Below are positions 45,082-52,998 of a stretch of DNA of 64,000 bases, piece after piece. The stretch spans positions 1 to 64,000 of the forward strand of contig JAQUPZ010000003.1 of assembly GCA_028716365.1 (NCBI GenBank), read 5' to 3'. The notes under the pieces were generated by a model. It did not search any database and was not told the DNA's origin. It saw only the letters and a program-made list of their open reading frames with translations. How positions within the stretch are numbered: the stretch's first letter is position 1; each line of letters opens with the position of its first letter. Source of the stretch: Kiritimatiellia bacterium. GTDB taxonomy: Bacteria > Verrucomicrobiota > Kiritimatiellia > UBA8416 > YA12-FULL-48-11. A program made the translations under genes and the position numbers.

Positions 45082-46428
45082 TCATTTACCTGACACTGCA
45101 TTTCTAAACCAGGCAATTGCTTTTTCTTTATCCATATCTTTCAATTGCATAGCCTGACTGGTTGTCATGGGTATCATTTTCCCAACAGCCTCGAAAAATG
45201 CGTTTTTTGCCTGGACGTTCTTAAAGTCGGTATTAGCTCTTGCGGAAATATACGAATAATCGGCGTATCTTAATAACAGGGAATGTCCCGTCATTATGCG
45301 TGCACCTCTGAGAAAAACTTCCCTGTATGGTTTTAACGCTTCACCATTCAGATCATCGACGAACGGTAGTCCCAGTTTATTCATTTCTGTACCGATGTTT
45401 ATGGGCAGATACATTTTTTCGGCAGCTTCCACAATTGCCTTTAAATTCGCGGTCTTGATTGCCTTGATTTGAGCATTGGAAATATTCCAGTTACGGTCTG
45501 GAATTATGTTCATTGCGACACAACCCTTGGCTTTCAGGCATTCCAGCATGGCCCGGCCATCTTTTTCACCGCCGCTTGTTCCATCGAGCCAGGTGGTCAT
45601 CGGGATTGCTTCGCAGGAAGCAACCCACTTGATGAAATCTTCCACGGCCGGAAATGTTCCAACAGATGGCTGCTCGTAGCCGATGCCCCCGCGTTTCGCG
45701 AGTTTTGACCGCACGATTTCTTCAAGCGCCGGCATGTTGGCCAACAGTTCAATGGTTTCTTCAGCGTTTTTACCCAGTAGTTTTGAAAGGAACCCGACAA
45801 CTGCATCGGGATGTTCGAAAACGGATTTAACCTTGTTGATGTAAGCACTGATAATATGACGTTCTGTTGCCGAACCCGAAGGAGTCAACGGAACGACGTC
45901 CTTTTCGTAATCAATTGCGATGTCAGGTAGATGCGGATTGATCCTGTTGATAAGCGAAATGTTTCTGGACCTTGCGCGGTCCCTGTACCCGGCCTGTCCT
46001 TTGGCCTGGGGTGAGTCAGGCGGGAACACCTTCGCAAACCCTGCGCCCATTATATATGTCACACCCGGTTCTCCGGGTGAATTGATGTCAACATTTGCAT
46101 ATTCTTTGAGATATGCGCGTGTTTCTACATTTACGGTACTTCTCAAGCCCAGGATGAGTCCTGCCTGAAGGAATTCCTCCATGCCATCCAATACGTCAAA
46201 GTCGCACAGTCCTGCAGCATAGAGACCATTTTTCTTTGCTTCCCAGGCAATATGAGAAGGCGAATAACCTTCGGCATTGTAGGAAAAGAACGAGTGAAAA
46301 TGCATGTTTACGTTGGTGCCTTCCGGCGCCGCAGTATTCAGATGCTTTTCAGCCAGTTGTGTAAGTGCTTTATACCGCTGAGAAGAGTTAAACGAGTCCA
46401 GCTCTTCTTCAAAATTCAACAATTTCAT
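45082..46428 (-). CDS. PHP-like putative metal-dependent hydrolase
   Basis: A 448-residue soluble protein I do not recognise as a named enzyme. NMHFHSFFSYN at about residues 41-51 is a PHP-type HxH metal motif, followed by IAWEAKKNGLYAAGLCDFDVLDG, equivalent to the PHP TDHD region with CDFD in its place. Later acidic and His positions (IMTGHSLLLRYADYS) could complete a metal site. There is no export signal. It is upstream of the SDR and Zn-dehydrogenase genes on the same strand, separated by the REP-like element. Likely a phosphoesterase or amidohydrolase-like enzyme of sugar catabolism, by context only. Confidence 0.62.
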   Translation of the reverse strand: MKLLNFEEELDSFNSSQRYKALTQLAEKHLNTAAPEGTNVNMHFHSFFSYNAEGYSPSHIAWEAKKNGLYAAGLCDFDVLDGMEEFLQAGLILGLRSTVNVETRAYLKEYANVDINSPGEPGVTYIMGAGFAKVFPPDSPQAKGQAGYRDRARSRNISLINRINPHLPDIAIDYEKDVVPLTPSGSATERHIISAYINKVKSVFEHPDAVVGFLSKLLGKNAEETIELLANMPALEEIVRSKLAKRGGIGYEQPSVGTFPAVEDFIKWVASCEAIPMTTWLDGTSGGEKDGRAMLECLKAKGCVAMNIIPDRNWNISNAQIKAIKTANLKAIVEAAEKMYLPINIGTEMNKLGLPFVDDLNGEALKPYREVFLRGARIMTGHSLLLRYADYSYISARANTDFKNVQAKNAFFEAVGKMIPMTTSQAMQLKDMDKEKAIAWFRNAVSGK

Positions 46429-46561
46429 GGTGTTGAATTATGCCAGATAATCAACGCCTGTCTAGTCCAGATATTGTGTGTGCTTCCATGCTGTTATCCT
46501 TATTGTGATGAAAAAGCTAAGCTGGTTAATATCCAGATTAAGTTCTTATGTCTAAGTTCGA

Positions 46562-46598
46562 GTGCCTCTTGACAGAGGCACGATAGATTATGGATAAT
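46562..46598 (+). promoter_or_regulatory. Strong candidate promoter with overlapping inverted repeat
   Basis: TTGACA (46569-46574), 18-bp spacer, GATAAT (46593-46598; 5 of 6 matches). The -35 box forms part of a perfect 8-bp inverted repeat GTGCCTCT-TGAC-AGAGGCAC (46562-46581), an operator-like placement. It reads into the DUF362 gene. Confidence 0.6.
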
Positions 46599-46627
46599 AA
46601 TGCGTAATTGTGAATTTCAAAAACACG

Positions 46628-47821
46628 ATGCACAAAAATGTATATAGAGAGGTGTTTTCCTGCAACCGGCGCGAATTTTTGCGATGGAGCGCGGTTGTTG
46701 CCGCGGGATTGTCGTTTGGGCCGGTACGTGCAGCGGAACTGGTTTCTGCCAAAACTGGTAATGCGAAAGTTGCCATCGTATCCTGCCGTGATTACGGGAT
46801 GGAGTTGCAAACTGCGCTGGCAAGATGTTTTGATTTCCTCGGTGGTATCAGCGGATTAGTCAAGCATAAGACGGTCACTATCAAAGTCAATCTGACTGGA
46901 TCCAGTTTTAAACCAACACTGGGCCATTCGGTGGGCGAGACATACATGACGCACCCCGCGACAGCACATGCGCTGGTGACGGCATTATTCAAAGCTGGTG
47001 CGCGTCGAGTAAGGTTTGTGGAGTCCACCAATCTCCATCAACCGCTGGAACAGACCCTGCAGGCCGCTGGTTGGGATGTGAAGGCATTACAGGCGGCTGG
47101 TAATGTCGAGTTTGAAGACACTCGTAATCTCGGGCGCAGTCGGGATTACGCGGAAATGAAGGTACCAGGCACAGGGTATCTCTTCAGTCAGTTTGAGTTT
47201 AACCGGTCGTATGCTGATACCGATGTGATGATTTCGCTATGCAAACTCAAAGAACACGCTACTACCGGTGTTACACTGACTATGAAGAACTTGTTCGGCA
47301 TTACACCCAATGCGTTGTATGGTGACGAAGCACCCGGTGAGAACGCAACACAAGGGCGGGGGAAATTACACGATTTGAAGGGGTTTGGACCGCGACAAAG
47401 TACATTGCCGTTTGATCCACCTGGTGCAAAGGAGGTTTTTTTTGTTCCCGGCTCTGGCTATCAGCGTGTACCGCGAATTATCACTGACATCTGTGCAGCC
47501 CGGCCAATCCATCTCGGTATCATTGATGGTATTACCTCGACTAGCGGTAGTGAAGGGCCGTGGATTCCTGAACTTCCCATGCGATTCACAACACCCGGTG
47601 TACTGATCGCGGGACTGAATCCGGTTGCCACTGACGCGGTTGGAACAGCAGTGATGGGATTTACCAACCCGCGCGTATCGCAGGGTGTTGCTCCGTTTGC
47701 GAAGTGCGAGAACCATTTGCTTCTGGCTGAACAGGCCGGACTGGGCACGGCCGACTTGGCAAAGATCGAAGTGATAGGGCAGTCCATCGATACAGTCCGT
47801 TCTCGTCAATACGGCCAGTAA
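46628..47821 (+). CDS. Tat-exported DUF362 protein
   Basis: A 397-residue protein. CNRREFLRWSAVVAAG is a twin-arginine signal, with cleavage near VRAAEL. The body matches DUF362: KTVTIKVNLTG, TYMTHPATAHALV, KLKEHATTGVTLTMKNLFG, and a late GLNPVATDAVGTAVMGF. No CxxCxxC ferredoxin motif is present, unlike many DUF362 proteins. Function of the family is unknown; a link to redox or sulfur chemistry is often suggested. The frame begins at GTG 46610, but the ATG at 46628 is preferred. It lies downstream of a near-consensus promoter. Confidence 0.82.
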   Translation: MHKNVYREVFSCNRREFLRWSAVVAAGLSFGPVRAAELVSAKTGNAKVAIVSCRDYGMELQTALARCFDFLGGISGLVKHKTVTIKVNLTGSSFKPTLGHSVGETYMTHPATAHALVTALFKAGARRVRFVESTNLHQPLEQTLQAAGWDVKALQAAGNVEFEDTRNLGRSRDYAEMKVPGTGYLFSQFEFNRSYADTDVMISLCKLKEHATTGVTLTMKNLFGITPNALYGDEAPGENATQGRGKLHDLKGFGPRQSTLPFDPPGAKEVFFVPGSGYQRVPRIITDICAARPIHLGIIDGITSTSGSEGPWIPELPMRFTTPGVLIAGLNPVATDAVGTAVMGFTNPRVSQGVAPFAKCENHLLLAEQAGLGTADLAKIEVIGQSIDTVRSRQYGQ

Positions 47822-47865
47822 ACTGATTAAAGCGGATCTTGGTATCCTGAAAGCACGGATTTTAA

Positions 47866-49320
47866 TCAATCTGCAGATTCTTGATTGTCTGATCCATTGA
47901 TTCGTTTTATCGGGGCGGACAACAGATTAACCAGTTGCTGTAATTGGCTGAATATTGGTTCTCCGGTGGTAAAGCGCCACAAGATCTGGGCTGGCTTTAT
48001 TGGTTCAGTTTCCCTCACTTCTTTGAGATATGGCATTATCAATATTGCCGGGATGAACCTCAGGATACCGGAGACTATGAATACGGCCGGAAGCGATGAG
48101 ATAAACGTAATATGCATAAACCCGAAATTGTAGTCGGACACAAGATGTTCTGCCAGGAAAGCTCCTATAACGCTACCTGCGATGAGAGAGAAGAAACTGT
48201 TTACCGCCGTGTAGTAACTTGTTGCCCGTGGACGTTTCTTGGGCGTACACGCATCGAGGATGAAGTTACTGGCGGCAAGATTGAAGCCTGACCAGACACT
48301 GCCGGAGATAAACTGCAGACACATCAATAGTGAAAAACTTTTTAGAAATGCCCATGGCAAAGGAATTAAAGGTATGATCAGGCTTGTGGCAATCAAAACG
48401 GAACGGTTTCCGTGTCTGTCGCACATCATTCCCCACCAGGATATGAACACAAGCTGACCCACAAGGAAACCGATCGTATTTACCGTGAATTGGATATAGT
48501 TCCAGTTGAGGTCACGGAGCATATAAACACTGAAAAAAGGGCCTGCGATGTTGGTGAGTCCGTTAATGGAAGCCACGGCTAGAGTGAATTTTGCGAAATT
48601 GGACTGGGGAGTTTTCCGGATGAAATCCCAGAAGGAAAAATAATCTTCTTTCGACGGGTTGAACGGTGGATCGTAATGGAGGTTTAAAAGATAGGAACTG
48701 TAGATTCTTGCGGCAGCCGCTGTAGTGAAAATAATTCCGAATCCAAGCCAGGTAAAATTTTTAAGATTGCACCACCATAGAATAATTCCACCACCAACCA
48801 TGGAGAGAATGATTGCAACTACCCAGAACCGCAAACGCATGGCGAAATATCTGCCGCGTTTTGTTTCCGGAACAACATCGCTCATCATGCTCAGCCATGG
48901 TGGCCCGGTAAGGTTGATGCAGAACGCGCAAAGAGTTGCCATGATAATCATCGAGGTAAGGCCTATTGAACGGAAGAAAAAGGGGATCCAGAATAATGGA
49001 AGATAACACAACGCCTGCAGGAATACGAATATTACAATGATGGGTTTTCGTTTTCCCATTCGTTCGGCAATGGATGCGCCGATTATCTGTGCAAGGGATC
49101 CGATTGCAGGTGGAAGTGTTCCCAGTATGGCCATTGCCTGATTACCGGCATTCAAGAAGAGGGCAAATGGCGCGAAATAATTGTCACCGAATCCAAACAT
49201 ACATGCGCTGGATATTGATTCAATCAGCGATAGTCGTTGTGTCCGTTTCTTGGCGAATTCAATCTGTTCCGGGACCACATTGGGAACTGATGTGTTTTCT
49301 GCCTGTTTTATATTCTGCAT
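47866..49320 (-). CDS. MFS transporter
   Basis: A 484-residue permease with about 12 helices. IIGASIAERMGKRKPIIV is the loop 2-3 MFS signature; PPWLSMMSDVVPETKRGRYFAMR and CTPKKRPRATSYYTAVNSF are the cytoplasmic gate motifs. It resembles the broad sugar/MFS_1 group in PVC genomes rather than a defined family. Convergent with the DUF362 gene (45 bp apart). Probably serves the oxidation module at 41694-46428. Confidence 0.85.
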   Translation of the reverse strand: MQNIKQAENTSVPNVVPEQIEFAKKRTQRLSLIESISSACMFGFGDNYFAPFALFLNAGNQAMAILGTLPPAIGSLAQIIGASIAERMGKRKPIIVIFVFLQALCYLPLFWIPFFFRSIGLTSMIIMATLCAFCINLTGPPWLSMMSDVVPETKRGRYFAMRLRFWVVAIILSMVGGGIILWWCNLKNFTWLGFGIIFTTAAAARIYSSYLLNLHYDPPFNPSKEDYFSFWDFIRKTPQSNFAKFTLAVASINGLTNIAGPFFSVYMLRDLNWNYIQFTVNTIGFLVGQLVFISWWGMMCDRHGNRSVLIATSLIIPLIPLPWAFLKSFSLLMCLQFISGSVWSGFNLAASNFILDACTPKKRPRATSYYTAVNSFFSLIAGSVIGAFLAEHLVSDYNFGFMHITFISSLPAVFIVSGILRFIPAILIMPYLKEVRETEPIKPAQILWRFTTGEPIFSQLQQLVNLLSAPIKRINGSDNQESAD

Positions 49321-49474
49321 AGAGGCGGTATTATGCCTATTGAATGGGAAAAATCATCATCAATTGTTGATCTTGCGCAGAAAGCCGCAGTTAACTATAA
49401 GTAATGACATTATTTTATATCTGATTTGAATGGATTTTATCTGGTATTTCTGAATTTACAGGAGATTTATTTAT

Positions 49475-52400
49475 ATGACATCAGAGACGACCGAGGTTAG
49501 GAAAAAGAAAAAACTTTTATTACCGTCATTGGTGTTCGTAATTCTGGTTCTTGCCGGTTTACTGGCGCTTCTACCATCCATTTTATCCATGGATTTCTTC
49601 CGCCGGATTGTTATGGATAACGTGAATGCAGCTGGTAAGGGTAAGGTCAGTGTCGATTCATGGTCCTTCAGATGGTTTTCCGGTAACAGTATCAGGGGGC
49701 TGACATTTTCTGATCAACAGGGTGTTAAGCTTCAAGTTAAAGAAATTAAAATATCGCATGGGCTTGCCAGACTGATTGGGAAAAAAATCGATTTAGGCGC
49801 TATAATCATATGTTCTCCTGAATTCTCTGTGGTTACGGCGCAGAAAAATGTTGTGGAAAGGACGAAGTCGTCCCAGTCACATGAGAGCAAAGGTGTACAA
49901 AAAGAAGAAAAGGAAAAATCAGCTGGGAGTCCTGTCGCAAATGTTTCGGTACCAATTCCCGTAAAATCTGATGGATCAGTTAAGGTGCCGGTTGATCTGA
50001 CCGGCATGATTAAGATTGAGAATGGAAAGGTATCTGTTCAAGTACCGGGCAGTGATAGAAAATATGAATTTGAAAAGATCAACGGCGTCATTGCCATCAC
50101 AAGTTTGAACAAGCCGGTCAATGTTGAGGCAGGGCTCTGCCAGGTGGGGGGAGGAGCGTTCCGTCTCAGCGGATCTGTAAAAATACTGGAAAATGGAGTA
50201 TTTGACCCATCTAAAGTCATGGCCGATATTACTTCAGAAGTCATATCTCTTGACCTTGAACCGTTCGGAATAATGGCTTCCTCGGCGGCAAATGTACCTG
50301 CTGTCAAAGGTATGCTTGATACCAGGCTTTCTGTCAAGGTGCAGGGTGTGAATAAGATTGGGGCTGATGGTTCGATCAGCGTTTCGAATCTTATATTGTC
50401 CGGTAGTCCGCTTGGTACTGACAAGCCTAAAATGGATTCATTAAAACTGGAATTCAGCGTTCTTGTGAACAACAAGAGCATAAATATTCGAAGTTTCAAC
50501 CTGAATTCACCCTTCCTGACGGCAACAGCGAGCGGAGACCTGGTTGACAAGGGCGCAAAATATCCGGCAGGTAACATTGTAATGAATGCCAGGCTTGATA
50601 TTCCGCGTCTTGCCGGCCAGATACCGGCGACTCTTCGAATCGAGAAGGGGGTATTGATATCCAAAGGTGATTTGACGGCAAAAGCCGAAATACAATCGGT
50701 TGGTGATAGTTTGTCCTGTCTAGCGAATATCAAGCTGGCTGATGTCGAAGCCAAGTCTGATGGCAGGATTATGACACTCAGTCATCCGGTCCAGCTTGAA
50801 AGCAAGGTTATCCTTACGGCTGACGGGCCGCGTATTGAGAGATGCCTGCTTTCATCAAGTTTCGCAAACATGAGTGGGCGCGGCGATCTCAGGGATATGC
50901 AGGTCACTCTTAACGCTGATATTGCATTGGCCCTGGCAGAAGCGCGTAAATTCATTGCGCTTGGTAAAATTTCGGCTGCCGGAAAAATTTCTTCAGTGTC
51001 CCGTATCCAAAGCGTATCTGCGACAGAAAGAAATATCACAGGTCGGATGACGCTGGAAGATTTGAAGGTTGCTGGTCTTGCTCCGAGTCCTTTTGTCATG
51101 AATTCTGCAAGGGCAGGTGTTGACATGGTTTTAAAAACCACTGCAGATGGTGCGGTTGCAAATGTATCTGCACTTAAAATGTTTGTTGAATCGATGCCTC
51201 TGTCAGCGAAGGCGGATGTCGTCCGCATAGTTCCTGGGAAAAAGCCGGAGAGTACGGATATACAGGGAATGGAATTAAAGGCCAGGGTTGATGTTAAAAA
51301 TTTATTTGCACTTGGCAGAGGGATGGGACTTGTGCAGGCAGATAATGACGGTTCCGGCATGATAAATGTTACGGCAAACGGCAAAATGCAGGAAGGACTG
51401 TTTGCGATGAGTCCGTTTGCTGTCGATGCCGCCGATATGAAGTTTTCAGCAAAAAAAAAGAAAATATCTGAGCCACAGATTTCGCTAAGATGTTCTGTTG
51501 AGGCTGATGCTGTTCGGCACAAATTCAGAATGACCGGTTTGAATATAGTAATGTCCGCAGGTAAAGTAGATGTTCCTCTCGTGGGTGTTGACGATTGGAC
51601 GAGTAAAGTTCCGGTAATCTCCGGGTCGGGTAACGCAAAAATCAGCCTGGAGAAGCTTGCCTCGCAGATGTCTGATTTTCTTTCTCTACCCAAAGGTTCG
51701 TCAGTGTCGGGTAACCTTGACGGTGGATTTGCTATTAACCAGGCTAAAAATGCACAATCAATCAGTATTGAAACTGTCATAAATAATCTGAAAATCAAGC
51801 CGGCGGCTGGTCCAATTATCGGTGAACCTGTGGTTAGTCTGACAATGGATTCCGATCAGGACAATATTTCCGGCGATATAATCGTAAAGAAGTTCAAGCT
51901 TGATTCGTCGATGCTTGCATTATCTGCCGAAGGTTCTTTTAAGGATTTGAAAAAAGAAAAATTGTTATTGCTCGACGGATTGATGACGTGTGATTTCAAG
52001 CGGATAGGGGAGATTGTCACGGCGCTTGGCGGTACACCAGTCGAAATGGAGGGAAAGCGCGAAACGAAATTCCATTTAAACACTTCCCTTGCTGAATCGG
52101 ACTGGAAAAAAATGTTACAGAAAACGGATGCGAATACAGGCCTGTATCTCTCGAAATTGAAGGCTTTTGGAATGGAAATAACAGGACTTGAATTCAATGC
52201 ATCAGCCGCAAAAGGACTTGTGAAAACGGATATTAATACAAAAGTTAATGATGGCGATTTAAAGATAAAGCCGGAAATAAATGCCGTGACAGAACCTGCA
52301 TTTCTTGTTATTGCCGATAACTCGCAGGTGCTTCGTAATGTGAAAATTACAGATGCAATGATGTCGGACCTCATTGGCCGTGTCCATCCGGTCCTCCGCG

Positions 52401-52966
52401 GTTGTGTGGTAACTTCGGGGCAGACTGATCTCGTATTACGGAAATGTTACGTTCCTCTTGATGAGAGATTGAAAGACAAAATAAACGTTGAAGGTGAATT
52501 TATACTGAAGAATGTAGTCCTTGTGCCGGGCGGGTTTCTTAAGACCTTGCTCGATGTTTCCAGCCTTGAGGTGAAGCCTCTTTCCATCCCAAGTGAAGTT
52601 GTAACTTTTGTCTGTCGCAATGGAAAACTTGAGCCATCACCTCTTACAATTGGTAATAAGGACTACAAAATAACTTTTTCCGGATATGTTACTCTTGATG
52701 GCATGGTAAAATATGTTGCGCAGGTTCCGGTCACTGAAAGGCTGGTTGGAAAAGACGCATTCAAATACCTCGAAAATGTTACAGTCAAGGTGCCGATAGA
52801 AGGTCCAGTGGCAAAACCTGTCATATCCAGCGATGCGATAAAATCTGCCACTTCCAACCTGGTCAAAGATGCTGCAAAGAACGCAATCAAGGAAGAAGGA
52901 GGAAAACTTCTGAAGGATGTACTCAAGAAAAAAGGTGGATCTTTACTGAAAGATATCCTTAAATAA
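49475..52966 (+). CDS. AsmA-like envelope protein
   Basis: A very large (1163 residues) protein with one N-terminal membrane helix (about 16-36) and otherwise repetitive beta-rich sequence. Its layout (IDLGAIIICSPEFSVV, repeated GxLxxKxxxDIPxL patterns, a C-terminal third with a DUF-type GPVAKPVISSDA and a KKKGGSLLKDILK tail) matches AsmA/TamB-like bridge proteins that move lipids between membranes. This supports a Gram-negative, double-membrane cell. AGGAG at 49461-49465 precedes the ATG. Monocistronic here. Confidence 0.8.
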   Translation: MTSETTEVRKKKKLLLPSLVFVILVLAGLLALLPSILSMDFFRRIVMDNVNAAGKGKVSVDSWSFRWFSGNSIRGLTFSDQQGVKLQVKEIKISHGLARLIGKKIDLGAIIICSPEFSVVTAQKNVVERTKSSQSHESKGVQKEEKEKSAGSPVANVSVPIPVKSDGSVKVPVDLTGMIKIENGKVSVQVPGSDRKYEFEKINGVIAITSLNKPVNVEAGLCQVGGGAFRLSGSVKILENGVFDPSKVMADITSEVISLDLEPFGIMASSAANVPAVKGMLDTRLSVKVQGVNKIGADGSISVSNLILSGSPLGTDKPKMDSLKLEFSVLVNNKSINIRSFNLNSPFLTATASGDLVDKGAKYPAGNIVMNARLDIPRLAGQIPATLRIEKGVLISKGDLTAKAEIQSVGDSLSCLANIKLADVEAKSDGRIMTLSHPVQLESKVILTADGPRIERCLLSSSFANMSGRGDLRDMQVTLNADIALALAEARKFIALGKISAAGKISSVSRIQSVSATERNITGRMTLEDLKVAGLAPSPFVMNSARAGVDMVLKTTADGAVANVSALKMFVESMPLSAKADVVRIVPGKKPESTDIQGMELKARVDVKNLFALGRGMGLVQADNDGSGMINVTANGKMQEGLFAMSPFAVDAADMKFSAKKKKISEPQISLRCSVEADAVRHKFRMTGLNIVMSAGKVDVPLVGVDDWTSKVPVISGSGNAKISLEKLASQMSDFLSLPKGSSVSGNLDGGFAINQAKNAQSISIETVINNLKIKPAAGPIIGEPVVSLTMDSDQDNISGDIIVKKFKLDSSMLALSAEGSFKDLKKEKLLLLDGLMTCDFKRIGEIVTALGGTPVEMEGKRETKFHLNTSLAESDWKKMLQKTDANTGLYLSKLKAFGMEITGLEFNASAAKGLVKTDINTKVNDGDLKIKPEINAVTEPAFLVIADNSQVLRNVKITDAMMSDLIGRVHPVLRGCVVTSGQTDLVLRKCYVPLDERLKDKINVEGEFILKNVVLVPGGFLKTLLDVSSLEVKPLSIPSEVVTFVCRNGKLEPSPLTIGNKDYKITFSGYVTLDGMVKYVAQVPVTERLVGKDAFKYLENVTVKVPIEGPVAKPVISSDAIKSATSNLVKDAAKNAIKEEGGKLLKDVLKKKGGSLLKDILK

Positions 52967-52998
52967 TCATCTCTAAATTTTTTGGCTGGGTAGGGTTG

